Positions 34,117 through 42,333 of a stretch of 64,000 nt of DNA are shown here, piece by piece. Within the stretch, counting starts at the first letter, position 1; every line of letters starts with the position of its first letter. Origin of the DNA: Streptomyces sp. CG1 (lineage in GTDB: Bacteria > Actinomycetota > Actinomycetes > Streptomycetales > Streptomycetaceae); contig NZ_CP163518.1 in assembly GCF_041080625.1 (NCBI RefSeq), positions 620,001-684,000 on the forward strand, in the 5' to 3' direction. The translations under genes and the position numbers were made by a program. The notes beneath the pieces are model-generated. The model did no database searches, was not told the DNA's origin, and saw only the letters and a list, made by a program, of their open reading frames with translations.

Positions 34117-34575
34117 GCGGAGTATGTCGCGAACAGGTTCGCCACATCTGGACCGAAGCCGGGCCGACGGACCGATGCGGGACGCACCGCTGGGCTTCGT
34201 CGGCACACTGGCGAGCACGGTCACCGACGCGCCCGTCGAAGCGATGATCCGCGAACCGGACCGGGCCGCAGCCCACGGCCGGATCGCGTTCGAGGCCATC
34301 TGACGTATGCGTGCGCGAACCGCCTCGACCTGCCTGCCACGGCTCAGGGCCGCCGGATACAGCAGGCGAATCCCTCCCCTCACGCAGGACCCCTGCATGG
34401 CGGACAACGCCCACACCCCCTCCCCGACCAGGGCCTGGATCATCACCGGGCCGACCCCAGGCATCGGCCGTCGTGCAGATCGGCGTCCCGACGGACGTGG
34501 AGGTCGCTCGCGTGGGGGAGGCGGATCCTCCCTGCGGATGACGCACGTTGTAGCGGTCCGGCCCATGCTCAAGTC
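34117..34575. pseudogene. intergenic region with an SDR N-terminal stub
   Basis: At 34397 an ATG begins MADNAHTPSPTRAWIITGPT followed by PGIGRR, a good SDR cofactor loop, but the frame then turns to noise and ends. A short open stretch at 34175-34303 ends AHGRIAFEAI and is unassigned. Both look like gene debris. Confidence 0.4.
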
Positions 34576-35190
34576 ATGTCGATCATGCGTCCTTTGGACG
34601 GCACAGTGTGTCCCGTCCCGCGCCGGCCAGTCCGCCTCCACCGGAGCAAATGGCCTGGATACACCGCTGCGGCATGGGGGTTCCTGTTCGCGGTGCCCAG
34701 TTTCGTCTGGGCGACGGGCAGTACCTTCGGCGCACAGTCGACGGTGTCGCCGTCGTTGGTGAAACTCGCTCGCGACGGAGTGCCGTGGTTCCTGACCGTC
34801 CTGGTGACAACCGGCTTCCTGAAGCTCTTCGGGGCACTGGTCGGTATCGGCCTGGCTCGACCGCGGGGCTCGCGGATCAGCCGACTCATGGTGTTCTGCG
34901 GCGGTGGCGCGGCGATCCTGCTCACGTGGCACGGTGGCCTCTTCGTCGTCCACGGTGTCCTGGTCGAGGCTGGGGCCGTCTCTGTTGAGCGAGATCTGGC
35001 TGCGCTGACTGGTTGGTACCTCTACCTGTGGGGGCCGTGGTTCATCGTCGGTGGTCTGGCTTTCGCCGGGGCCACCGCGCTGTACGTCCGCCAACACGTT
35101 GATCGATGCAAGCTGCGGCTCTACGGCACCGTGGGCGCACTCGGTGCCCTGGTCCTGTCCGTGGCCTCGACGGTGACCGGCATCGGTTGA
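34576..35190 (+). CDS. DUF3995-like four-helix membrane protein
   Basis: This 204-residue protein has four predicted membrane segments (starting about residues 30, 75, 105 and 145, with a further one at the end) and the FAVPSFVWATGST pattern seen in DUF3995 proteins. Its function is unknown. It stands alone among gene remnants. Confidence 0.7.
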   Translation: MSIMRPLDGTVCPVPRRPVRLHRSKWPGYTAAAWGFLFAVPSFVWATGSTFGAQSTVSPSLVKLARDGVPWFLTVLVTTGFLKLFGALVGIGLARPRGSRISRLMVFCGGGAAILLTWHGGLFVVHGVLVEAGAVSVERDLAALTGWYLYLWGPWFIVGGLAFAGATALYVRQHVDRCKLRLYGTVGALGALVLSVASTVTGIG

Positions 35191-35394
35191 GAGCCGTCAC
35201 GTAACTGCTGGTCACAGGTGAGATCATCTCGCGGTGCCGCGCATTGCGTGATGGCGCGGTCGAGTCGGGCCCTGAGTTCTCAGATCAGGCCGGCCATCCG
35301 TTGCCCGGCTGTTCAGCGCGCGACCGGTCGCGCGGCTGTCTCGGCTGCTCAGTGGGGACCGTTTCCCGGGCGGGCGCGCCTGCGCGTGGAGCGA

Positions 35395-35770
35395 CTGCCG
35401 TTGCCGCCAGGTGCCGGGCGGCTCGCCGAGGTGGCACCGGAAGGCGGCCGCGAACGCGTAGGGCGAGCTGTGGCCGACCGCGCGGGCGGTCCTCGTGATG
35501 CCGGCTCGCCGGTGCGGAGGTGGTCGCGGGCGAGAGCCATCCGCCAGTCGGTCAGGTACTGCCTGCGTTCGGGGGCCGCCCAGGGATGGCCGGCGTTCTC
35601 GTGCATGGCCTGCAGCGCGGAGTTCAGCCGGGGATCGGCGGATGCCCGTTACCAGCGGGGTGCGGTCGTGCTGCTACGGAAGTCGCTGCGGATGGCGAGC
35701 ACCAGGAGTACGTCGCACACGGACGGGCGGTCCACACAGGTCAGGCTTACGACGACGACTTCGTCTCTGT
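35395..35770 (-). pseudogene. AraC-family regulator remnant (cupin_6 type)
   Basis: The minus strand reads VDRPSVCDVLLVLAIRSDF, then a stop, then DPRLNSALQAMHENAGHPW and YLTDWRMALARDHLRTGE, then in another frame VGHSSPYAFAAAFRCHLGEP. In order, these are the cupin end and the two HTH motifs of a cupin_6/AraC regulator. At least one stop and one frameshift interrupt it, and the N-terminal part is missing. The surrounding 35191-35936 holds no other gene I recognise. Confidence 0.65.
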
Positions 35771-35936
35771 CGGATGGCCGGATCCGGACTGCTCGGCAGC
35801 GCCTTCGCCACGGCCGAGTACTCCGACAGGCTCGGCTGGCGGTAGCCGCGCAGGCGTTCCTACGATGAATGGTCGGTGCGGCGATGATTTCGGGCCGGGC
35901 AGCCGGTCTTCACGGGTGAGAGGAAGGAGGGGCGGT

Positions 35937-36494
35937 ATGCCGACGACAGGATCCGCCAAACAGCCCACGTCCGAGCTGGATGCTCGCTACAGCTCCGCGC
36001 TCAATCCCCGCCCGGGTGCCTCGGATGTCACCGCCACCGAGTGGGCCGAGGCCCAGCGGCAGCTGGCGGCGGCCGAGATCTTCTGGGTGTCCACGGTGCG
36101 GCCCGACGGACGGCTGCACGTGACGCCCGTGATCGCCACCCTGCACGACGGGGTGTTGTACTTCTCCACCGGCCCTGGGGAGCAGAAGGCGAGGAACCTC
36201 GCTCATCACCGGCACTGCGCGCTGACCACCGGCAGGAACTCGCTGAGCGAAGGGCTCGACCTCGTCATCGAGGGCCAGGCCGAGCCGGCTGCCGATCCGA
36301 CGGTGCTGGAGGAGGTCATCGCGGCGTACGAGGCGAAGTACGGCGCACACATCACCTCGCCCGAGGGCACCTTCCACGGGATCGGCGATGCGATCCGAAA
36401 GGGGAACGTGGTGGTGTTCGCGGTGGTGCCGGACACCGCGTACGGCTTCGGTCGGGGTGACGGGGTTTTCACCCATACGCGGTGGAGTTTCTGA
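35937..36494 (+). CDS. pyridoxamine-phosphate-oxidase-fold flavin protein
   Basis: This 185-residue protein has the split-barrel pattern EIFWVSTVRPDGRLHVTPVI, then VLYFSTGPGEQKARNL, typical of FMN/F420-binding PNPOx-like proteins. Such proteins bind flavin, F420 or heme and reduce or oxidise small molecules. AGGAAGGAGG lies just before the ATG. It stands alone and its substrate is unknown. Confidence 0.85.
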   Translation: MPTTGSAKQPTSELDARYSSALNPRPGASDVTATEWAEAQRQLAAAEIFWVSTVRPDGRLHVTPVIATLHDGVLYFSTGPGEQKARNLAHHRHCALTTGRNSLSEGLDLVIEGQAEPAADPTVLEEVIAAYEAKYGAHITSPEGTFHGIGDAIRKGNVVVFAVVPDTAYGFGRGDGVFTHTRWSF

Positions 36495-36572
36495 GCCGCA
36501 TATGGTTTTCGGCAGCGGGAGAACTTCCTCGTCACCGAGCAAGCTGCGCGCTTCCCTCAGCTCACCTGACAT

Positions 36573-36800
36573 CAGGAGCACGTCGACGCGCTGGCGGCGA
36601 AGTTCGGCATCGCCAATCCGTTGCGCATGATCTGGTCCGCGGCCCTGATGCTCGACCACCTGGGCCACCCCGCCGCGGCCAAGGACATCACCGACGCGAT
36701 CACGGCCTTGCCGGCCACGACCGACGTCCACGCCCGTGACCTCGGAGGAACCGCCACCACGGCGCAGTTCATGACCAAGCTCCTCGAAATGCGACGAGTC
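36573..36800 (+). pseudogene. isopropylmalate/tartrate dehydrogenase C-terminal fragment
   Basis: The frame reads AAKFGIANPLRMIWSAALML and DVHARDLGGTATTAQFM, which is the C-terminal part of the isocitrate/isopropylmalate/tartrate dehydrogenase family. There is no start and none of the active-site regions upstream. It is a remnant of about 75 residues. Confidence 0.65.
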
Positions 36801-36826
36801 CTCGGGCCGCTTCGCGGGCTCAAGGA

Positions 36827-36869
36827 GAATGCCTCAACCTGCCCCCTGCAAAGGCTGGTTGAGGCATTC
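36827..36869. terminator. long perfect hairpin
   Basis: GAATGCCTCAACC (36827-36839) and GGTTGAGGCATTC (36857-36869) form a perfect 13-bp stem with a 17-base loop. It lies 31 bases past the end of the minus-strand protease gene and probably terminates it. Confidence 0.6.
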
Positions 36870-36900
36870 CGCGTTGGTCACCGAAGCATGAGCGCCCCGG

Positions 36901-37980
36901 CTACGGCAGAGTCGCCCCCTCCGCGCTCAGCGCCGCAGGCACCGGCTGGAAGAAGGTCTCACCGCCCGAGGTGCAGTCGCCGCTGCCTCCCGAGGTCAGG
37001 CCGATCGCCGCGTCGCTGTCGAAGAGCGCGCCGCCGCTGTCGCCGGGCTCGGCACACACACTGGTGTCGATGAGCCCGGAGACCGAGCCCTCCTGGTAGT
37101 TCACGGTGGCGTCGAGTCCGGTGACCGACCCGCCGTGGACACCGGAGGTGCTGCCGCTGCGCTGGACCGATTCGCCCACGTAGGCGTCGGCGGCGTGGGT
37201 GATCTGCTGGCTGCCGCCGCCGTAGAGGTCGACGGCGCTGGTGTGGTCGCTGTTCGCGTCGTCGTACTGGACCAGGGCGTAGTCGGTGCCGGGGAACTGG
37301 GAGTCGACGGTCTGGCCGACCTCGCCGCCGCCCTGCGAGTCGGACCACGTCGAGGAGGCGTTGCCGCAGTGCCCGGCGGTCAGGAAGTACGGGGCGCCGT
37401 TCACCGTCACGTTGAAGCCGAGGGAGCAGCGCACACCGCTGCCCCAGATGGCGTCGCCGCCCGCGATGAGCGGCTTGAACGCGGACGCGGCCCGACGGAC
37501 GGCGACCTTGTCGCCGAGGGAGTGGACCACGGTGTTGAGTTGGGCGCGCTTGGCTCCGGTGACCGTCGGGTCGACGGTCACGACCACCTTGTCCTGGCGG
37601 GGGTCGATCGCCCAGGCGGTGCCCGCTATCCGGGCGCGCTGAGTCAATGTGCCAAGTGCGCTGCGGAGTTGAGCGGTGGAGTAGCGCACGGATCTGGGGA
37701 CGGCACCGGTGTTGCGGACCTGGCCGGCCATGGACGGGTCGGTGATGTTGACGATGAACTGGCGGGCCGCGGCGTCGTAGTAGGAACCGGCGGCGCGGTC
37801 TCCCAGGCGGGCGACGAGGGACGCGGCGGACGCGGCACGGGCCGCGGCCGAGGTGGCGGCGGAACCGGTGGCGGCCGTGGCCGAGCCTGCACCGGGGAGC
37901 AGTGCGGCACCGGCGGTGAGGACCACGACGCTCGCTCCGGTGAGCGCGCGGGTGGTGAGAGCTGTGCGGCGTTGCGCCAT
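36901..37980 (-). CDS. secreted streptogrisin-like serine protease (S1E)
   Basis: This 359-residue pre-pro-protease has a signal peptide of about 37 residues (ALTGASVVVLTAGAALLPGA), an alpha-lytic-type pro-domain to about residue 170, then a catalytic domain starting near AIWGSGVRCSLGF. The triad is visible: His in LTAGHCG, Asp in TDYALVQY and Ser in PGDSGGALF. A C-terminal Cys pair (CAEPGDSGG and GDCTSGG) forms the expected disulfide. It degrades protein outside the cell. The length fits SGPB/SGPD-type enzymes without a chitin-binding domain. Confidence 0.93.
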   Translation of the reverse strand: MAQRRTALTTRALTGASVVVLTAGAALLPGAGSATAATGSAATSAAARAASAASLVARLGDRAAGSYYDAAARQFIVNITDPSMAGQVRNTGAVPRSVRYSTAQLRSALGTLTQRARIAGTAWAIDPRQDKVVVTVDPTVTGAKRAQLNTVVHSLGDKVAVRRAASAFKPLIAGGDAIWGSGVRCSLGFNVTVNGAPYFLTAGHCGNASSTWSDSQGGGEVGQTVDSQFPGTDYALVQYDDANSDHTSAVDLYGGGSQQITHAADAYVGESVQRSGSTSGVHGGSVTGLDATVNYQEGSVSGLIDTSVCAEPGDSGGALFDSDAAIGLTSGGSGDCTSGGETFFQPVPAALSAEGATLP

Positions 37981-38435
37981 AGGAGGCCTCCTGTGGGGGT
38001 TGCCCTGCTCGCTCTACGAGCCGGGCCGGAGGGATGAGGGGATGCAAGGCAGGGGGACACCGACCCCAAAGGTCCGACGTGACCATGCCAAGCGCGACGA
38101 GTATGGCGACGCTCGCCCGCCACAACAAGGAAGCAATCCGGCCGAGCGTGCGGTACGACGGGCGGCGCCAGATCGCGGTCATTCCAGCACGCCGGACCCG
38201 TGCATCGGCGCCGAGGGTCACGCACGGTGCGCGCCATCGGGGCCGCCGTCCACGCACGGTTCACTCATGGCTGGCCGGTAGGCAACCATTCCGTTCGGAA
38301 TCCGGAAAAGCCGTCCCTTGTTTGGACCAGTCTTGGCTCACCGATGACCTGATGCGGCCACACCGTCAATTCCCCTCGGATGTACGCAAGTTCTCCCGCA
38401 CTGGGCGGCACCGCCGGTGTCGTGCTTGACGTTTC
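37981..38435. other. intergenic region between protease and phosphatase
   Basis: It contains the divergent promoters. A 58-codon minus-strand frame (38265-38441, starting MNETSSTTPA) has no known relatives that I recognise and is only weakly supported. Confidence 0.35.
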
Positions 38436-38465
38436 GTTCATCCGGATCTCACCGTGCCGTTCACC
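38436..38465 (+). promoter_or_regulatory. PHO box (PhoP-binding direct repeats)
   Basis: GTTCATC (38436), TCTCACC (38447) and GTTCACC (38459) are repeated at 11- and 12-base spacing. Streptomyces PhoP binds direct repeats of GTTCACC plus four bases. The site ends 25 bases before the phosphatase ATG. Confidence 0.65.
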
Positions 38466-38489
38466 GGCTCCCGACAAGAATCGGCGGTC

Positions 38490-40058
38490 ATGAACACTCC
38501 TGACTCTGTTGTCCGTTCAGGTCCCAGCAGACGAGCGCTGCTGGCGGGTGCGTCGGGGGCAGGGCTGGCCGGTGCGGTGGGGCCGGCCGGTGCGACACCC
38601 GCCGCGGCGAGCCCTGTGCTGTGGGAGAAGCCCGGTGCACTGGGGGCACCGCGGGTCGCGGGGCTGCATCTGCAGTTCGGGGCCGATGCCTCCCGTGAGG
38701 TCGTGGTCTCCTGGCACACCACCGCGTCCGTGTCCCGGCCGCGTGTGCTGCTCGGCACCCCGGCCGGCGGTCTCGGCCGTACCGTCGCCGCGCAGACCAC
38801 GACATACCGCGACGCCAAGTCGGGCACCGAGGTACAGGTGCACCACGCCAGGGTGCGCGGCCTCAGGCCGGACACCGACTATGTCTACGCCGCGGTGCAC
38901 GAGGGCGCGCAGGCCGAGTTCGGCACCGTACGCACCGCCCCGCGCGGCCGGTCGGCGTTCACCTTCACCAGCTTCGGCGACCAGGGCACACCGACCCTCG
39001 GCAAGAAGAACGACAGCGGCATCTACGTCAACGACAACCTCGGCTCGCCGGCCGCCGGCGACACCACCGCCGGCGTCGAGCGGATCGCGCCCCTGTTCCA
39101 CCTGGTCAACGGGGACCTCTGCTACGCCAACCTGTCCACGGACCGGGTACGCACGTGGTCCGACTGGTTCGAGAACAACTCCCGTTCGGCCCGCCACCGC
39201 CCCTGGATGCCGGCCGCCGGCAACCACGAGAACGAACTCGGCAACGGCCCCATCGGCTACGGCGCCTACCAGACCTACTTCAGCTTGCCCGACGCGGGCG
39301 CCGATACCGAACTGCACGGCCTGTGGTACGCGTTCACCGCGGGTTCGGTACGGGTGATCAGCCTCAACAACGACGACGTCGCCTTCCAGGACGGCGGCAA
39401 CTCCTACGTCCACGGTTACTCCGGCGGCGCCCAGAAGCGCTGGCTGGAGGCCGAGCTCGCCGCCTCCCGGGCGAACCCCGGCATCGACTGGGTCGTCGTG
39501 TGCATGCACCAGGTGGTGATCTCGACCGCCGACAAGTTCAACGGCGCCGACCTCGGTATCCGCGAGGAGTGGGTGCCGCTGTTCGACCGTTACGGCGTCG
39601 ACCTCGTCGTCTGCGGCCACGAGCACCACTACGAGCGGTCGCACCCCATCCGGGGCCAGCAGTCCAACGACACCCGTACGCCGATCCCGGCCGCCACCGA
39701 CACGCACACCGTCGACACCACCAAGGGCACCGTGCACATGGTGATCGGCGGGGGCGGCACCTCGGCCCCCTCCAACCAACTCCTCTTCCCCACCCCGCAG
39801 TGCCGGGTGATCACCAAGGTGGGTCCGGCCGACCCGGCGACCGGCAAACGCCCGCCCGTCTACGTCCTCGAGGACGCCCCCTGGTCGGCGGTACGCGACG
39901 CAGCGCACTCCTACGGCTTCGCCGCGTTCGAGGTCGACCCGGGCCGTCCCGGCGGCACGACCTCGATCCACGTCACCTATTACACGGTCACCGGGCCCTA
40001 CGGCGACCTCGTCCCCGTCGACCGCTTCACCCTCACCCGCCCACGCGGCGACCACTGA
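38490..40058 (+). CDS. Tat-exported purple-acid-type metallophosphoesterase
   Basis: This 522-residue protein has a twin-arginine signal (GPSRRALLAGASGAGLAG), an N-terminal fibronectin-like domain (about residues 55-140) and a metallophosphatase domain. Metal-binding motifs are visible as FGDQG, VNGDLCY, AAGNHENE, MHQVV and GHEHHYERSHP, the purple acid phosphatase order. It releases phosphate from organic esters outside the cell. The PHO box just upstream indicates induction under phosphate limitation. The ATG at 38490 is chosen because it gives the signal peptide. Confidence 0.92.
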   Translation: MNTPDSVVRSGPSRRALLAGASGAGLAGAVGPAGATPAAASPVLWEKPGALGAPRVAGLHLQFGADASREVVVSWHTTASVSRPRVLLGTPAGGLGRTVAAQTTTYRDAKSGTEVQVHHARVRGLRPDTDYVYAAVHEGAQAEFGTVRTAPRGRSAFTFTSFGDQGTPTLGKKNDSGIYVNDNLGSPAAGDTTAGVERIAPLFHLVNGDLCYANLSTDRVRTWSDWFENNSRSARHRPWMPAAGNHENELGNGPIGYGAYQTYFSLPDAGADTELHGLWYAFTAGSVRVISLNNDDVAFQDGGNSYVHGYSGGAQKRWLEAELAASRANPGIDWVVVCMHQVVISTADKFNGADLGIREEWVPLFDRYGVDLVVCGHEHHYERSHPIRGQQSNDTRTPIPAATDTHTVDTTKGTVHMVIGGGGTSAPSNQLLFPTPQCRVITKVGPADPATGKRPPVYVLEDAPWSAVRDAAHSYGFAAFEVDPGRPGGTTSIHVTYYTVTGPYGDLVPVDRFTLTRPRGDH

Positions 40059-40070
40059 CGGCGGCCCGCC

Positions 40071-40250
40071 TCAGTACAGGGGGTACGGCGCCGGGACGGT
40101 CGGCCAGAACTGGACGACGGTCCCGGCCCCCCTCAGCGGCGACGCTCCGGACGGCGTACCGACGACCCGCACGTCGAAGTTCCTGGACGCCTCGTACAGT
40201 CGGTGGCCGAATCCATGCAGCAGCCACCGTTTCTCAACGCACGGCAACAT
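40071..40250 (-). CDS. small protein or C-terminal remnant, unrecognised
   Basis: A 59-codon frame begins MLPCVEKRWLLHGFGHRLYE and ends GTVVQFWPTVPAPYPLY. The ending has normal protein composition and looks like a true C-terminus, but I do not recognise the family. It could be the end of a lost gene. It is convergent with the phosphatase gene. Confidence 0.3.
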   Translation of the reverse strand: MLPCVEKRWLLHGFGHRLYEASRNFDVRVVGTPSGASPLRGAGTVVQFWPTVPAPYPLY

Positions 40251-40432
40251 CGGTGCAACGCACAGGCATTGAATATCACAGCTTGGCCAAGCCCTTCCCG
40301 CGCGTTGTTCGCATGTTCACGGCGCTTGCCTGATGCGCCCTGCCGGCCCGAGCGAAGGATTATCGGTGGCCCGCTTTCCCGTCGGGCCGGCCGTCACTCC
40401 GGAGCGTTTGTCTCGCTCGAGAAAGGGCCATC

Positions 40433-41860
40433 ATGGCTGAGTTGACACGCCGTAGACTGCTGGGTACGGCCGCGGGTGCGCTGGGCGCCACCGCGGCGCT
40501 CTCCCTCCTCCCGCCGAGCATCCAGAAGGCCGTCGCCGCGGGGCCGCCCCCGCGCGGATCGCTGAGCGACATCGAGCACGTGGTCATGCTGATGCAGGAG
40601 AACCGGTCGTTCGACCACTACTTCGGCACCCTGTCGGGTGTCCGGGGCTTCAGCGACCCGGACGCCCTCAGGCTCGGCAACGGGCGTTCGGTCTTCTACC
40701 AGCCCGACACCAAGAACCCGAAGGGCTATCTGCTGCCCTTCCACCTCGACACCCACAAGTCGAGCGCACAGGCCATCCCGTCCACCAGCCACGCCTGGTC
40801 CGTGCAGCACCAGGCCTGGAACGGCGGCAAGATGGACCAGTGGCTGCCCGCGCACCGCAGGGCCGACGGCGTCAACGGACCCTATGTGATGGGCTACTAC
40901 ACGCGCGAGGACATCCCGTTCCAGTTCGCGCTCGCCGAGGCCTTCACCATCTGCGACAACTACTACTGCTCGGTGTTCGGTCCGACGTGGCCCAACCGCC
41001 TGATGTGGATGACCGGCACGATCGACCCCGCCGGCACCCACGGCGGCCCGATCATCAGCAACGTCGCGCCCACGCCGTACCGCTGGACGACGTACGCCGA
41101 ACGGCTCCAGGCGGCGGGCGTCAGCTGGAAGGTGTACCAGCAGGACGACGACTACGGCTGCAACCTGCTGGAGCAGTTCGCCACCTTCAAGAACGCCCGG
41201 CCCGGCTCCGAGCTGTACGAGCGGGGCGTACGCCCGCAGCCCGAGGGTACCTTCGAGGACGACGCGCGCAACGACCGTCTCCCCGCCGTGAGCTGGATCA
41301 TTCCAACGGGCTACCAGTCGGAGCACCCGGACTATCTCCCGGCGGCCGGCGCCGACTTCGTCGCCTCGAAGATCGAGGCGATCGCGTCCAACCCCGCGGT
41401 GTGGCAGAAGACCGCCTTCATCCTCAACTACGACGAGAACGACGGCCTGTTCGACCATGTGGCACCGCCCACCCCGCCCGCGGACACGGCGGACGAGTAC
41501 ATCCAGGGTCTGCCGATCGGTGGCGGCTTCCGTGTCCCGGCCATCATCATCTCGCCCTGGACCGTGGGTGGTTGGGTCGCCTCGGAGGCCTTCGACCACA
41601 CCTCGGCCCTGCGGCTCCTGGAGCGGTTCACCGGGGTGGCGGAGCCGAACATCAGCGGCTGGCGGCGCGCCACCTTCGGCGACCTCACGACCGCCTTCCG
41701 CTTCAGCGACGCCCGCCCGAGTTCGCCCCAGCTCCCCGATGACACCGCGGAGCAACTGGAGAAGGCCAAGGAGGAGGTGGCGACCCTGCCCAAGCCGACG
41801 CTGCCCGGAGCGGACCAGACCTTCCCGCAGCAGGAAAGCGGCCGCCGCCCGCACGTGTGA
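40433..41860 (+). CDS. Tat-exported phospholipase C / acid phosphatase (phosphoesterase family)
   Basis: This 475-residue protein has a twin-arginine signal (TRRRLLGTAAGALGATAAL). The catalytic domain starts with IEHVVMLMQENRSFDHYFG, the metal and nucleophile motif of the PLC/AcpA phosphoesterase family, and ends with DHTSALRLLERFTGV. It lacks the C-terminal domains of hemolytic-type phospholipase C, fitting the shorter single-domain members. It hydrolyses phospholipids or phosphate monoesters outside the cell. A weak two-unit PHO-like repeat (40304-40325) lies upstream. Confidence 0.9.
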   Translation: MAELTRRRLLGTAAGALGATAALSLLPPSIQKAVAAGPPPRGSLSDIEHVVMLMQENRSFDHYFGTLSGVRGFSDPDALRLGNGRSVFYQPDTKNPKGYLLPFHLDTHKSSAQAIPSTSHAWSVQHQAWNGGKMDQWLPAHRRADGVNGPYVMGYYTREDIPFQFALAEAFTICDNYYCSVFGPTWPNRLMWMTGTIDPAGTHGGPIISNVAPTPYRWTTYAERLQAAGVSWKVYQQDDDYGCNLLEQFATFKNARPGSELYERGVRPQPEGTFEDDARNDRLPAVSWIIPTGYQSEHPDYLPAAGADFVASKIEAIASNPAVWQKTAFILNYDENDGLFDHVAPPTPPADTADEYIQGLPIGGGFRVPAIIISPWTVGGWVASEAFDHTSALRLLERFTGVAEPNISGWRRATFGDLTTAFRFSDARPSSPQLPDDTAEQLEKAKEEVATLPKPTLPGADQTFPQQESGRRPHV

Positions 41861-41880
41861 CACCCGGGGCCCGCGCCCCT

Positions 41881-41912
41881 TGTTCCCGGGCCCTCGCCGG
41901 GGCCCGGGAACA
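41881..41912 (+). terminator. hairpin terminator after phosphoesterase gene
   Basis: TGTTCCCGGGCCC (41881-41893) and GGGCCCGGGAACA (41900-41912) form a perfect 13-bp stem with a 6-base loop, 20 bases after the stop. Confidence 0.85.
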
Positions 41913-41971
41913 CGCGTGCGCCCGGCGGCTCCCGTGATGGACCTGCATCGGAGTGCACACCGAACTTCGGC

Positions 41972-42090
41972 TCAGCTCGCCGCCACGATCCGGTCGTGGT
42001 GTCGTGCCAGCGGGTTGAGCCGGCGCACCGCGTCCAGGTCGTGCGCGCCGGTGAAGCAGGCGGGCGCCTCGGAGTAGAACTTGTATCGAC
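41972..42090 (-). pseudogene. C-terminal fragment of an unknown protein
   Basis: One minus-strand frame reads FYSEAPACFTGAHDLDAVRR and LNPLARHHDRIVAAS before a stop. It has normal codon use but no start, and I cannot name the family. It is probably the end of a lost gene; the rest of 41913-42333 holds nothing I recognise. Confidence 0.3.
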
Positions 42091-42333
42091 GGTGTACGTG
42101 CCCCCACCTTCCGACGCCATTCCTTCTTGCCCCCGGGGCGGCTTCAAGTCATCGCGCCCGCGCCACCATCGCGTCGGCTCCGGTCATCCTCGCTTCGCCC
42201 CGCACGCCTTTTCGACTCCCCCACATCACGCAAGCATTACGGGTCTAGCCCAAATGGGCCCCGGAGGCGGAGCCGTAAGTCGCCGCGGGAGCCGTCGGCA
42301 CCTTCCTCGACGCGAGAAATGGGACATCGACCT

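Noticed and set aside
34117..34575. Functional SDR starting at 34397
   Set aside because: Only the cofactor loop is present; the frame loses similarity within 30 residues.
38517..40055. 512-codon minus-strand frame opposite the phosphatase
   Set aside because: The plus-strand frame has a Tat signal and all phosphatase motifs; the antisense frame is low-complexity valine/glycine-rich.
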